DNA of 64,000 nucleotides from Eopsaltria australis (taxonomy: Eukaryota; Chordata; Aves; Passeriformes; Petroicidae): NCBI GenBank assembly GCA_034509425.1, contig JAVTVJ010000048.1, forward strand, positions 496,001-560,000. Direction: 5' to 3'. This document shows, piece after piece, positions 11,701-24,300 of the stretch. Position numbers and translations under genes: made by a program. Each line of letters starts with the position of its first letter. Position 1 is the first letter of the stretch. The notes below the pieces were generated by a model. That model was not told where the DNA came from, made no database searches, and was given only the letters and a program-made list of their open reading frames with translations.

Positions 11701-14547
11701 GAAATACAAGCCCACGAGGCTCAAATTACCTACAGATTTTTATAATGCAAAATACGTTTTTCAGGTCTTCAGTGTTTTAACAGCTTTGTTTGAATTAGTT
11801 TAAATCAAATTGCATTTTATGCAAAGTACTTTTCTTAATACAACACAAGACATATTCATCTCCCCTGTGCATGAGAGTTAAGGATTCACAATACCATATA
11901 TCACATAAGGCAAGGAAACAGCAGCCTGGACTCTGATGTGAAAATAGGTAGGTGACAATGGCTGCTGGGCAGCAAAATAATTGAAATTCAGTTTTTGCTG
12001 TGTCTCTGTCCTAAGAACTTGCAAGTCTGCTGCTTCTCACTTATTGTGTTCTTATTTGACAGTCTCCCATCTGCTTTACTCCTTAGATTTTTTTAATGCC
12101 TTTGCACCTATTTGTTTATCTGGTCTCTCCTTTGTCAGCTAGCACATGTACTGAATGAGTGGTGGCAAGTCAAAGCTTAGTATGGACAAAATATACCTCT
12201 TTTACTTCTCACGTCAGCATTTTTCCATTCCTTTTAACAAACCCTCTGTTGTCACCATTATTTAATTTTGCAGCACAACAAAGCCTCACACTTTCATTTA
12301 CATCTCATTCATTAAACTTTTATCAGCATAAAGGATAGCTAAGTTTTCTTTGTCCAGTGACTTTTAGCCACACCCACACTCGAACATTAAAACATCATCT
12401 CAGCACTCACAGCATTGGTTTCTGGAAACTCTAATAAACATCTGTTCAATCTCTCTCTTTATTCAAATCACATCCTTCCTTCAAACCTCTACAGTATTTT
12501 CCTCCACATTACCATATCAGATCAGGTCTGGTCTTAAAGGTTGACCATCCTAAATTATCCCTTGGACCTTGCCTCCTGTCACAACAACTTAGTCAGAAAC
12601 GCCTATTTGTCTCCTTCCCCTGCTACTTTTTCACACTCCCTCCATGCTGCCTACTCCGTTAAAAAAAAGAAAAAAAGCCTTCACACTCCAATATGCCATC
12701 CCCCTCCCCCACACACGCACTCTCATTCAAAATCCTCCTGAGATCTATTTTTGGGGAATCTTAATACAAGTCACAGTTCTTCAACCACAATGTTGACCTG
12801 AAAGTGTCCTGAAGATCTAAAGGGAAATTTTAGGTACAAATAGGCTTTCTTTCCATTTAGCCAGGGCTTCTCCTTTTAGCCACCTTCTCATAAAATCTCT
12901 GCTCTGTCCTCATGTCCTCTGCAAATGATGCAGTTCTCACCTTTTCTGCACAGTCACTACTTTGCCAATATATAAATCACTTCAGAAGATATACTTCTGA
13001 AATGCTTCTTATCCAGTCTCAAAACTGGTTTGTGATATAGCTGAATTGTTGTAAAGCCCAATTCCGTAACTGGTACTGAAGTTCTCAAAACCAGAGAAGA
13101 TTTCTCACTTCTGACAAGATTACATGCATTTCAAGCCCATCATGTCTATAATTTTCCCTCCCCTTTTTGCATTATATAGTGATTAAACTTTTTTTTTTAA
13201 GAGTCAAACAGCTATTGCATAATTAGTGGGAAATAAAACAAGAGACAAATCAAACTACATTCCCAACTGCAGAGGTAGATTCTTTTTAAAACTGAGACCA
13301 ACTAATGTTCCAGAAAAATTAAGAGAAATAAGCAAGTGTTCCTTCAATAAAGGATAGACAGTGGCTTTGGATTAAGTAACTGTATGTTTAATTTTACTGA
13401 AAAAAAGTACACCAGTAAACAATCAGCTGACCAGTGAGAAGATACAGTCTTTGACTACAATGTGTAGACTATTATGGGGTTTTTTCAGTCTTCCAGCATG
13501 AAAGCTGCTTATGTCTACTAAGACTAAAGTGAAAGATGCCCTTTCTCATTTACATTGTAAATGCCCACAGCTACTCCCACAGCCAACACCAAGAGCAAAC
13601 CTGTATAGCAATTCAGAATAGATTTCGTTGCTGCAGCAAATTCAGTGCCTGCTGTCACTGCGGCAGACTTTTCTGAAGTGTTACTCAACTGACAACTTAG
13701 AACTGGTTTTGAAATAATACTTTTATATATTACAATTAAAAGAATTAAGTCCACTGTTTTTGTAAATCTATGAATTCTCTATGAATTTCCTAATTAATAG
13801 TTGGAAGCCACTTTCCTGTTTAATCTCAGGAGAAATAATTAGTGTGAATTACCTCAGTCCTCCCACAAGCTCTCTAGAGAGGTACAGAAGGCCCCATGAG
13901 AGTGTGCTCCTTCTCCTTCCTGGATGGACAGCCCGTTGAAATGTAATACCAACCAAAGAGTATGTTCCAAAAAGAAGATTTCATTATCTCTTTAATCACA
14001 TTCTGATTCAGAAAAGCTTTCCGCTTATATTTCTTTTTCTGACTAAATACCCTGACTAAAAATAAATGCTATTCCTTTACTACTCCTGGCTTTTGGCTCA
14101 GATGAGCTGCTGAGACTTTATTTAAAGGAGTTGTTCTCATGTATCATAAAGATTTTCCTATGAAACCACAATTGTAATGACATGACTGAAGATCAGCAGC
14201 ATTGCATATTGCATTTCCTTACGGAAATAGTTTCTGAATGTTTTCCTTCACCTGTAATTTAGTGCACCTAAAATTTTTTATACTCAGAAATCATTAGTAT
14301 CTCAAATCAGCAGCTAAATTGATACTATCTGTGAGCAGAGTCAATACAAAAGAATTTCTTTTCTGCATAATTTTTCTGCACCCATTGCACCACTTTTTAA
14401 GATGTCTTAATCAAAAACACATGGACTCAATACACACATCAAACCTTGTTTCCACAGAAAAACTAAGAAGTAACAGAGCTACTCTAAATCAAAACTTAAA
14501 AAAGATGGAATTTGTCTTGATTTAGAGCTATATATTCCATTCCTCTC
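8762..14547. other. Unique AT-rich stretch, no gene identified
   Basis: Nearly 6 kb without a recognised transposon. It contains the hairpin at 9186-9220, an A/C-rich patch near 12660-12730 and a 12-bp palindrome (CTCTCTAGAGAG) near 13871. On the - strand, 10168-10330 has a strong donor-like end (CAGATG then GTAAGTGG) and an acceptor-like TTTGTAAG, but a TGA interrupts its best frame, so it would be non-coding if transcribed. No gene is recognised. Confidence 0.5.
9186..9220. repeat. Perfect 13-bp inverted repeat, 9-base loop
   Basis: AAATCAAGCACCT at 9186-9198 is perfectly repeated in reverse complement at 9208-9220 (AGGTGCTTGATTT), with the 9-base loop ACCACTGCC between, followed by a T run. 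It would form a stable hairpin in RNA or single-stranded DNA. The stem is too short for a typical microRNA precursor unless imperfect pairing extends it, and it does not extend perfectly. It may be a decayed mobile-element end or chance. Confidence 0.9.
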
Positions 14548-14822
14548 TGGTGACCAGTGACAGGATCTGAGGGAATGGCGTGAAGTTGTGTCAGAGGAGG
14601 TTTAGGTTGGATATTAGAAGAAGGTTCTTCACCCAGAGTGTGGTTGGACACTGGAACAGGCTCCCCAGGGAAATAGTCACAACAACAAGCCTGACAGAGT
14701 TCCAGAAGCATTTGGACAATGTTCTCAGGCACATGCTGTGACTCTTGCAGATGGTACTCTGCAGGGCCGGGAGTTGGACTCGATGGTCCTTGTGCATCCT
14801 CTCCAACCAAGCTTATTCTACA
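14548..14822 (+). mobile_element. CR1 LINE, 3' terminal fragment
   Basis: A short CR1 3' end in + orientation. It carries the usual order AGGTTTAGGTTGGATATTAG (about 14600), TTCTTCACCCAGAGTGTGGT, GGAACAGGCTCCCCAGGGAA and GTTGGACTCGATGGTCCTTG, and closes with CTCTCCAACCAAGCTTATTC. It is moderately diverged, 5'-truncated and non-coding. Confidence 0.93.
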
Positions 14823-14943
14823 GCTTAGGTACATCCAAGTATTTGAGTAAGACATACTATTTCTTATGGAGATATACAAAATACATTTTCCTGATTGACC
14901 TTTCATCATCAAAGTGTGTGTCTGCCATGCATAAGCTGCCCAC

Positions 14944-15530
14944 TATCACAGTTTAATCCCACTAGCCACCAAGCCCCACAGAGCTTCTCACTCACTCCCC
15001 CACCTGCAGGATCAGAGAATCAGAAGGCTAAAAGGTAAAATACTCATGGGTTGAGATAAAGAAAGTTTAATAGGGAAAGGAAAACTCACACACACAAGCA
15101 AAGCAAAGCAAAACGAGGGATCAATTGACTGCTCCCCATGGACAGGCAGGTGTTCAGCCATTCCCAGGAGAGCAGGGCCCCATCACAGGTAACAGTGACT
15201 TGGGAAGACAAACACCATCACCCCAAACATTCTCCCATGGTTCCTTCTTCTCCCCACTTTATACACTGAGCATCATCCCTTATGGTCTGCAATATCCCTT
15301 TTGTCAATTCTTATCACCTGTCCTGGCTGTGTCTACCCCCAACCTCCCACGTATCCCCAGCTTGTAGCATGTCATTATGAAAAGCAGAAAAGGTTTTGGC
15401 TCTGTGTAGGTTCTGCTCAGCAATAACAAAAATCTATATATAATGACCCCTACATTCAGCACAAATCCAAAACATACCCACATACTAGCCACTGCAAAGA
15501 AAATTAACTGTCCCAGCTGAAACCAGCACA
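14944..15530 (+). mobile_element. Solo LTR, family A copy 1
   Basis: An LTR of about 587 bp in + orientation. It starts TATCACAGTTTAATCCCAC (family form TGTCATGGTTTAACCCCAG, first bases mutated) and ends CAGCTGAAACCAGCACA. Internal landmarks shared with the copy at 31876-32416 include CAAGCCCCACA near the start, the GTTCAGCCAT block, CAGTGACTTGG, TCAGCACAAATCCAAAACA and CACTGCAAAGAAAATTAACT. CCAC precedes it (14940-14943) and follows it (15531-15534), a possible 4-5 bp duplication. No retroviral genes flank it. The length and ends fit an avian ERV LTR; the class is uncertain. Confidence 0.85.
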
Positions 15531-15620
15531 CCACCTGATAACCCCCTCAGTAGTGACATGAGGCTAGCAGATATTTGCAGGAAAGAAATGCAAGTAAAAC
15601 CATTAGAATTATTAATTTAC

Positions 15621-15742
15621 CTGTTGACTCTCTTCCTGACGAGGTCTGCGACACCTCTGAAAATCATGGGAAATGGCCATAATCCTAACGCGATTTTCTA
15701 GTAGATAAATTATCTGCCGAGGGAGACAGTACTACTCCACAA
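15621..15742 (-). other. Candidate exon (unrecognised)
   Basis: On the - strand this interval runs from an acceptor-like tract (CTCCTATTTATTTAG before 15742, or a second AG before 15731) to a strong donor (CAACAG then GTAAAT, at 15621). From 15731 the frame is open for exactly 37 codons (111 bp, phase 0 to 0) and includes 'NRVRIMAISHDFQRCRR'. An in-frame TAG lies just upstream, so with the first acceptor the ATG in GATTATGGCC could be a start in a 5' exon. Several CpGs lie within it (CGCG, GTCGCAG, CTCGTC), unusual for this AT-rich region and consistent with constraint. I do not recognise the protein. A conserved non-coding element or chance are the alternatives. Confidence 0.3.
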
Positions 15743-18700
15743 CTAAATAAATAGGAGAGCAGCAATTCACTTAGAGAAATGCACATTCATTCTCACATTA
15801 ATTTACAGTGAACAGACATTTATTATGCTTGACACTCTTTTTTAAAGAAATGCAAGCAGCTGGTTGCTATTTATTTTAAGTACTCAGCATGAAGTTTTCC
15901 ATGAAGTGACTGTCTCCTGACAAGACACGAAAGCAGCAGGTGTGGAGACCTGATCTTCTTCCTCCTCCCAGCATGCAGTAATGCTAAATGAAAAGACATT
16001 GTAATTTTGAACTTACAACGTTAGAACAACAAATCTGTTACTGTGCTGAAAGCCAGACAACTTAAACAAGTGATGCTTTTCAGGTAGTTTCACTTCACTG
16101 CCTTTTGAGAAGAGACCAAGAAGGGTAGAATTACAGCCCTTTTTTCATTGTTATTCCTTGGAGCTTATGGTTTTATGTAGTGTGGCAGGTTTGGACAGAG
16201 AAAGCAGAATTAACCAGGTAGAACATGGACCATGAGTGTCATTTAGGGCAGGGCTCGGATTTGTGATCCTTTATATGGGCTAAGAGACTACTGCATGGTG
16301 CCTGAGCCACACACAGGAGAGGGGCTGTGTGTACCCGGTTCTGCTGTGGGCAGCTAAGAGCCTATCCATGAACTGTTAATGAACAGCTCTCCAGCAAAGG
16401 AAATATGATCTTGAGACATGTTCATTAATAATGATTGATCAGCCTTCAAAAGAAGCTGACACTTGAAATATCCCAATTTATTAATAACACTAATCATATT
16501 TTAGGTTCTCTTCTCTACAATTCTTTAGACCATTAGCAATGGACACAGGAGGACAGCACTGACATGTCATAGCAACACTGCTGATGTTACAGATTACATA
16601 TTTGTACAAGGCATTGTATAACATTGCTCCTGGCAACAGAGACAGCAAAATCTACATCACATGCCTACAGTCACATCCTGTAACCACTGGAACATGAGAA
16701 AACACAAAAAACCCAAGAAGTTGTCAGACAACTACTGCCATAGCTCACATCACACAAACAAATGCTGCCCGATGTCACAGCAGATTTCCTGTATTGCAAG
16801 GATTACCCCTACAGTGTAAATTCAAACAACTTTGATCTGTTAGAGTAATGTATTGGACTGAAATTCAAAAGGAAAAAGCATCTTCTCTTTAGCTTTGTTA
16901 CATGTAGAGTTATAACCAGGACTACATAAAGCTTTATATTGGCCTTTTACTATCTCATTAAGAGCACCTGGCCTCAGCATTACCGATTTAGCTTCCCTCT
17001 TACTTTGTGCCTCACTTTGAAAAGGTTTGCAGAGCACTAATGATACAGCTTTTCCTACCACGGAGCTTCTGTTGTCAGCTACAATTTCACAGCTATCCCC
17101 CTGCTAGCACTTCGTGTTGCAGGAGTTTTGTAGAGTGTGTGCAAGACTTGCTTCCTAGCTGTTGTAAAGCTACAGGAGGTTCATATCTTACGCGGGAGAA
17201 AAATTATGAACTACACAAGCAGAGACCTGGCAGAACATCTCTTGACTTCATGGGTAACAGTAAGTATCTCTAGCATGATAGTAGAGGTGATTTCCTGATT
17301 TCCTCAACTACTGTGTTTCTACACCTGTTTCTTTATTAAGTTTTCAACACTGAGGTATGCAACTGTGTCTTTGCCCGTCTCCTGTTCCTGGTTCTGTACC
17401 CTGTATATGGTCTCCTACTCTTTTTCATGGCACTTTTAACTTTCAACAACATACCATATTCCAATAAATTTTAAAAAGCCTTTATTTTCACAGTTCAGTC
17501 ATTCCTACAGAAATTAAAAGGAGCAGTATAATTACTTATACATTGATTGTAGCATAAGTAAGCCTGACTTTAATATCAGATACTTCCCTGTATCTTTATT
17601 AATTACCATTCATTTATCGTCATAGCTATGAAGCTTCCAATAATTAATATTTTGCTGTTCCACTCCTGTAAGTTAGTCTTCCTTTTTGCTTTTCAAATCT
17701 GTGACATCTCTATTGTAAAATTTCAGGTTCAGAAGAAACTATTTTTCTTTCTTTCCTCTGCAGTAATCCCTCCCCATCCCTCATTATTTTTAAAGCTCTA
17801 CCTAAAAAGTTTCATATTTGGTAGGTTTTCAGACATAAAAGACACATCTTTTAGGAATACAAAAGAACTTTTATAGAAAGCCCACATTAAATCTTATTTT
17901 GTGTTTCTTGCCAATGTCATTACAAGGTCTCAAGCACATGGGGGCAAGAATACAGGCATGTGCTAACAAATAGCAAAGTCCAAGTACTACTAATCCAAGA
18001 TGTCCATATTTTACTGTTGCAAGTTCCAGTGCTGATACTAACAGCAGATTTGTTCAGAAGGTTCTACCTAGAATAGGTTCGTGTATTTACTCATATTTTA
18101 AATATAATTTAAAGATGCAGTTTGTTACAGCAGAAACTATATCTCAGCTGCCAGCAACATTTTGCTTACAGTTTACAGAGCAACCATGAAAAAAAGTATC
18201 AATTAGAAGAACAGCCAGAGGAATCTGTCATAAAAGTAAATATTCTTTATAAAGGAAAACAAGCCATACTGTTCTTTATACTGGTTGTGAGTCAAAACTA
18301 CATTTTAGTAAATGAGACTAAATCAAACATATGAAAGAAAAAGCATCTACTTGTAAGCAAAATAATTCTCAAAGCAAGTTTGATTTAAGAAAATTAAGAG
18401 GGATAGTGTACATTGCTGAGCATAACCCCCTCAGACTATTCAATCTATAAAAAATATAGGAGCAACATTATTGATTCATAACATAAATCAAGAACTCAAG
18501 TAAAGAATAAGGAAGAGAAAGAAGATTACAGTAGCTGAAGTCACAGAAGTCCTGAGGGCTCTAAGTTATGATAAAATTTGGCTTGACATACAGTATCTGT
18601 TCTGTGAAATTTGATTATTCCAAGTGCAAACTGAAAGAGTGAAACAGTACACGTTCATTACACTTATGGCTTCACAGTAGCTCAAACAGCCTAGATTTCC

Positions 18701-19011
18701 TTCTTCACATTTCTTGCAGAGTCTGAGAAGCAACAGAACCTTGTACTTTCAAAGAAAGCTAAAAGGAGATATTTTTCTCTTTTAAACATTACAGTCAATT
18801 TTCAAAGTGTCCAGACATGATAAAATCCTTATTTTGAGCTCCACTTTCAAAACAACACCACAGTTCTACAGCATAAAGCAGATAACTGGTTTTCACCAGC
18901 AGTGAGGTTTAAGTACATTCTAAAATTAAGTATGCTGGGGTTTTTACCAAACAGGAAAAAATATTTCTATGTAATAAGACTTACAGACTGCTCTGTCTTC
19001 TGTAAGCATTA

Positions 19012-19035
19012 ATATTTATTTATTTATTTTATTTA
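19012..19035 (+). repeat. Short (TTTA)n microsatellite
   Basis: TATTTATTTATTTATTTTATTT-type repeat of about six units. Short and slightly imperfect. Confidence 0.8.
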
Positions 19036-19302
19036 TATCCATGCTAAATTAGTCGTTATCAGATTTTTAATTTTTTTTTGCCCTACCCATGATTAAACGT
19101 AGCAGTAGAACCAACACATGCCTTTAGTTGCAAATGAATTTTCTCATGCACAAGAAGTAGGACCATTCCAAAAGCTAAGATGCCGTCTCTCTTAGGTTCA
19201 TCTTGTGCTATGTGGATTTCCAGGTTTTTTTCTGTAAGCTGTCTTATGCAGGTTTATTTATTAATTTTTTTCATTAAATTAGATAGCAGTCACCTAATGG
19301 GA

Positions 19303-19600
19303 ACATACAGAGAAGATGGACCCCGACTCCTCTGCAAAGTGCCCAGAAACAAGCAAATTACGAAAAGGGACATCCTGTTTAGGTACAGAAATTTCACCAT
19401 GGCAGTGATCAAGTATTGGGATAGGTTGCCCAGAGAGACTGTGGAAACTCTGTTCCTGGAAGCAATCAAAATTCATCTGGCCAAACCTCAGATTGTCCAG
19501 GTGAATTTTGAACATCTCCAACCTCCTGTTGTTTAAACAGGGTTCAAAGCAACTCCACAGCTCCTGTTCAAACTAAATTATTCTCTGATTCTGTAACTCA
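19303..19600 (+). mobile_element. CR1 LINE, diverged 3' fragment
   Basis: An old CR1 3' end in + orientation. Landmarks: ACAGAGAAGATGGACCCCGA (about 19307), an eroded segment, GGGATAGGTTGCCCAGAGAG (about 19419), CTGTTCCTGGAAGCAATCAA and a decayed tail ending TTCTCTGATTCTGTAAC, which matches the family's terminal ATTCTGTGA-type repeat. Part of ORF2 remains open at 19180-19536 only by chance extension. Inactive. Confidence 0.88.
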
Positions 19601-19602
19601 TA

Positions 19603-20947
19603 GGTAAGTTGAAAGGCCATTTTGGTCCATAAAGAAAACAGCTGCAATCTAAGTAAAGAACAGGCCACAGCTTCTCAAATTCTAATTTTTGAGTTAGATT
19701 TTCCTGGAAATGTACAGCACCTTTTTCATAATCCTTCAAAGAACAGCACATGTGAGACATTATCACACTCTGAAATAAGACCATGGGGCTTGTTTTCTTT
19801 ACAAGTTAGCTTTCATTTAGTCTTTCATTATATTCTTGTTCATGTTGAAAGAAGTAACCTATGACTTTTAAATAGCAGGTTGAAAGGGCCTTGCAGGTGG
19901 TGATTATTTTTACTCATGCTTGCTTTCCACAAGATAGGTGCTGACAATTCCTCAGTACTTTGCAGCAATGATCCCCTCTAAAAATATAAGATTCAAACTG
20001 CATAACACCTACACAGTCATTTCCTGATACCTAATGGTGAAGCTGTTATGCAAATGGTGAGGTGGTTTATACAACAAATAATTTTGGCTGCAAAAAAAAT
20101 TACTCAGTAGTTGAACAAGGCTGCATAAATATGATCCCTAGAAGAAGTGGTATTAGAAACAGGTCCTCAAGCACACAGTTGGGAACAGCGGGTAAGCACC
20201 TGCACTCCAGAAATTCAACAGCTGGTGCTCTATGCCTCCCAGCCAGCCACTACACATCAGACAACAGCTGAAGGAAATACAGATGCTGAAAATGTCATTG
20301 GCTCAGTCTCAGTCTTTGTACAGCACTTTTCCTGCAATCATATAATACTTCAGTTCTCTTGAGTTGAACAAGGAACAAAAACTTCCCAGCACAGAACTTT
20401 GTACACTTGAACAAAAATTGAGTCACAACTGACATGACAGAAGTTGTTAAGGCATTGCCAGTAGATTCAAAGATATCTAATGATTTTAATGAGATGCTGT
20501 TTTTGTAGTTCAGAATACTAATCACTTCTCACACTGAAGAGAATAGCCCATGTATGCCCAGAAAAGCAGCATGAGCCAATCACAACAAACCAAAATAGCA
20601 AATTTAAATTTGGAATTTCACAGTGATTCATTGACCTGCCTTTTCCAAAAGAGCCTTTGAACAGATGTCATTGCTAAGTCATGTTAAAAGAAGCAAATAT
20701 TTTAAGAATGCTCACTTTGCTTCCTTATACAATTGAATCAAGCCATCTGTGGTCCTTAACCAATATTCTATCCATTTAGAAGGTACTAAAAATCATCCCT
20801 GTTTAGTTCTCTGAGCACATCCTTCTATGAGACACATCTCTAAGGTGTTCTCCAGAGAGTTAGGCAGAAGTGGAAAAAAAACACCAAAAAAACCCCACAC
20901 TTGTTTAAGACAGGAGCTCTGATTCTTGTTTTGTTTCCATTTCCTGT
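19603..20947. other. Unique AT-rich stretch
   Basis: No repeat family or gene recognised. A 14-bp palindrome, CAAATTTAAATTTG, lies at 20599-20612. Confidence 0.55.
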
Positions 20948-21381
20948 TCACAGAATGGGCCAGGTTGGAAGGGATCACACTGATCATCTGGGCCAACTTC
21001 CCTGCTCAACCAGGGCCATCCTAGAGCACAGGGCACAGGGTTGTGTCCTGACGGTGTTTTGATATGGATATTTTGATATGATGTGGAGTGAGGGAGACTC
21101 CACACCGTCTCTGGGAAACTCTTCCAATTCTTGGTCATCTGTAGAGTAAAAAGTTCTTCCTCACATTCAGGTGGAACTTCCTTTCCATCAGTTTCTGCCC
21201 AATGTCTCTTGTCCTATTGCTTGGCAGCACAAGAGCTTGGGTCCATCCTCCTGCCACTCTGCCTTCAGATACTGACATTGATGAGGTCTCCTCTCAGTTC
21301 TTTCTTCTTGAGTCTTAGCAGGTCCAACTCTCTCAGCTTTCCCCCATAAGAGAGATGCTTCAGTGCCTTAATCATCTTTAT
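20948..21381 (-). mobile_element. CR1 LINE 3' fragment, reverse orientation
   Basis: A CR1 copy on the - strand. Its 3' end is at the low coordinate (TCACAGAATGGGCCAGGTTG at 20948, the reverse complement of CAACCTGGCCCATTCTGTGA). Reading on the - strand, the order is GAGAGAGTTGGACCTGCTAA, GGAGACCTCATCAATGTCAG, GGAAGTTCCACCTGAATGTG, AACTTTTTACTCTACAG and the tail. An ATATC-containing direct repeat (about 21060-21080) is a local expansion. Non-coding and 5'-truncated. Confidence 0.92.
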
Positions 21382-24300
21382 CACCTCCTCTTTTCAGATA
21401 ATAAAAAATTTAAACTATAAGAATTATGTGAATATTTGGAATCACAATATTCTCTAAAGACTAGAAATATCCTCCTGACATTAAGTAGAGAACTGCATCT
21501 TCAAAATAACCATAATTCTTAAGAATTCCTACTTTAAGAGCACAATTTTCAGATCTCTTCTAGATACATAGATTTGATGACTTGATTACAATGCCCAAAA
21601 ATAGCCCCTGTTTAATGGCAGTGATGGAAAGGCACAATCTTATCTTTAGCTGTTTCCAGATCTGCATGACAGTCTTAATTAGCATTGGAGCATTTAAACT
21701 TGGCACCCTGTGGTTTTTCTGTGCCTTTCTCAGTAACATGTTTATTGCTTTTTCCACAAGACTCTGTTTGTATATTTTGCTAGAACAGGGACACAATTAT
21801 GAGGTGATGAGGGGTTGCACAGCATAAAGCAGTTTAATCTGTATTTTCTAATCTCTGAAAGTAAAAGATGATAACATTTTATCATTAACTCCACCCATGA
21901 TGAGACTGAAAACTCAATTAGCACAATAAAACACAAAATTATGATTGCTGTTAGCAACAGGTAACTCCAAGAAGTCACCTGGATTTCTTCCAGTTAATCT
22001 AATACTCAAGAATACTTAACAGGTTTTGTTATTGTGTGGGGATTTTTTTTTTCTTTTAAACAAAATATTTCAGTATTTCCCAATGTTGGATGATGAATCT
22101 TAAAAGTTAACACATTTACAACAGGTTACAGAAACATTCTCTCAACATTCTGTGAGGAATATTTTGGAAGCCAAATAAATTTAAGAGAGTAGGAGAAAAA
22201 CAAATGCCATTACTGAATTAATCCACACAGTTTTACTTCTAAGTACCTTCTAATATTTTTGTCTCAACTGCAACTGCCAGCTTTTCATATTGCCATAGGA
22301 ATGGAGTGTGAGAGCAACCAGTCTCCCCACTTTCTTTTGCCATGCAATATTGCTAAGGCAGACAGCTGTCTCTAAGGTAAAACCAGATTGAAGGTCAGCG
22401 TGCAGATGATACCAATACAAGCATGAGGTAACAACAGTAACCTCAAGATAAGAGAACAATACAAATGCAACATTTTAATCCACTCACATCTGTTTTCAGA
22501 TTCTTTTTCTGAGCATGATGGTCCTGCAGGGCTGGATGAGCAGAAACACGCATCATCAACAGACCACACTTCTTTCCCCTCTGGGAGGTCTGGCAACTGC
22601 AGGTCCTTTGAGACGTGCTTTTTATTTCACACAACTACAGTTTTGTGATTCTGCATTTCCAGAAGAGGATTATTTTGGCCACACGTGGAAGTTATCACAG
22701 TAATGGTGATAATCAGCAAAAGTTACACAAACTTACATTTCTTCTCTTTTTTTGAATCACTTATTGCAAATCAACTCAAAGCCAAAAAATTAACAAATCC
22801 ATTTTCTATTACTTGCCAACTTCTGGACCACTATCAGAAAATCTTTAGATGGATTAAGTGTTCAAATATAAAATGAATTAACTATAACTGAGTCAGGCAT
22901 CCATTTCAGGAAGCTTCAGTAAAACATTTACTCATTTCTCATATTGAAGTCAATGTGTTTTCCTTATGAAATAATTATTATGTAAGTACAATACTGATGA
23001 TACAGAGCCTAATCTTAGGGGGGTTATTTTGAGCATCTCCAAATTCAATTACATAGTAATTGTTAGACCATAAAAAGGAAATATTACTTTCAGTCTCAAG
23101 TTTTGGAACTGTTCCCTCAATGCCTTTCCTCCACAAGATAAAGTTCTAAACCAACCTGTATCTAAATAAATCTTTATTTTATTTCAAATTGCAAGCAAGC
23201 CTACAATCACATTCTAAGGGGAAGAAAAGCATGTCTCTTCACAGAGGAAAATGTTGCAAACATACATATATCTGGTTTTTACAGATATTCAAGTGAAAGA
23301 TTGTGGCAAGAATCAAATGCTCTAAATCAGTGTAACAGCTTCATTAGGTCACAATTTTCTACCAAGCAACCACATGAAGCAGTTAATTAATTCTACCCAC
23401 ATTGCTGAAGACTGTACTTCAATACATACCTAACAAATTAAAGAGATCTGTAAACTTTCAACTTAAAACCAGATAAGAATTATTTGATGCAGCTATCTTT
23501 GTAGAACTCTGCAGTGAAGTGCTCAGGGTGCAGTGGCCTTACACTAAACACGTTACAGTGTACCCACCCAAAGTGTTTGCTTGCATTTTGGGAAGCAGTA
23601 GTCTTCTGGCTAACAAATATTAAGCCATCAAGATGTGGATTTGGGTTGTAAAGGCAAGAGAAATCTTTACAGCTGCCCACAGTATGTTACATTCCTCCAG
23701 CCTCCCGTCCAGTAGCCACAGGTTCATGTGGGTTCAACCAGAGCTGCCAGGCTTCAGACAGGAACATTCAGGATGTTAAAAGTGTATCTGGGTATCAAAG
23801 TCCAAGACTCTCAGAACAAATATAAGCCTTGAATGAACACACCCAAAACGCTTTACAAGCAAAACAAAGCTTAACTTTGCTTTTTGGTTACTGCTAACAC
23901 CAAATAAATCAAAACATCTGTGCTCATGTGATGCATGGAAGATTTTACAGTAGAGTCTACTTCATTACCAATAACAGAAATTGTTTTGAGAGATCACATT
24001 TTCCTACTCAACACTCCAATTGAAAGCTCTTTTCCCTAAACCTGGTATTCATTTTGTGATTGCCATTAAATAAAAGTCAAATTAAATTTGAAAATAACAC
24101 TGAATTGTTTATAATTGTAAGAGCATGTTATGGCTTGTGAATTCATGAAGTTATGAAGAAGCATAATGCGAGAAGTAGATGTCTCTTTCATCTTAACACT
24201 AGATTATCCAAAGTTCATTTTCAGTCTTAACACTGCATTAAGAAGATTTACACAAATATGGGACACCTATGTTAATATGATCCAGATCAAGTAAAGCCAG

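Larger units (their letters stand above)
15531..19302. other. Mostly unique stretch with one exon candidate
   Basis: About 3.8 kb. It holds the - strand exon candidate at 15621-15742. 16181-16400 is more GC-rich than its surroundings, opens TGTGGCAGGTTTGGACAGAG and may be a decayed LTR or other repeat, but no duplication or second end was found. On the + strand about 17127-17260 is open between a GTGTTGCAG acceptor-like site and GTAAC/GTAAGT donor-like sites, but the peptide is not recognised. No gene is identified. Confidence 0.45.

Noticed and set aside
16181..16440. LTR fragment beginning TGTGGCAGGTTTGG
   Set aside because: No second terminus, duplication or polyadenylation signal could be found.
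18100..18560. A further - strand exon near a CATAACTTAG acceptor-like site (about 29 open codons)
   Set aside because: No donor, and ends at a stop in AT-rich sequence. It shows how easily such exon-like readings arise by chance here.
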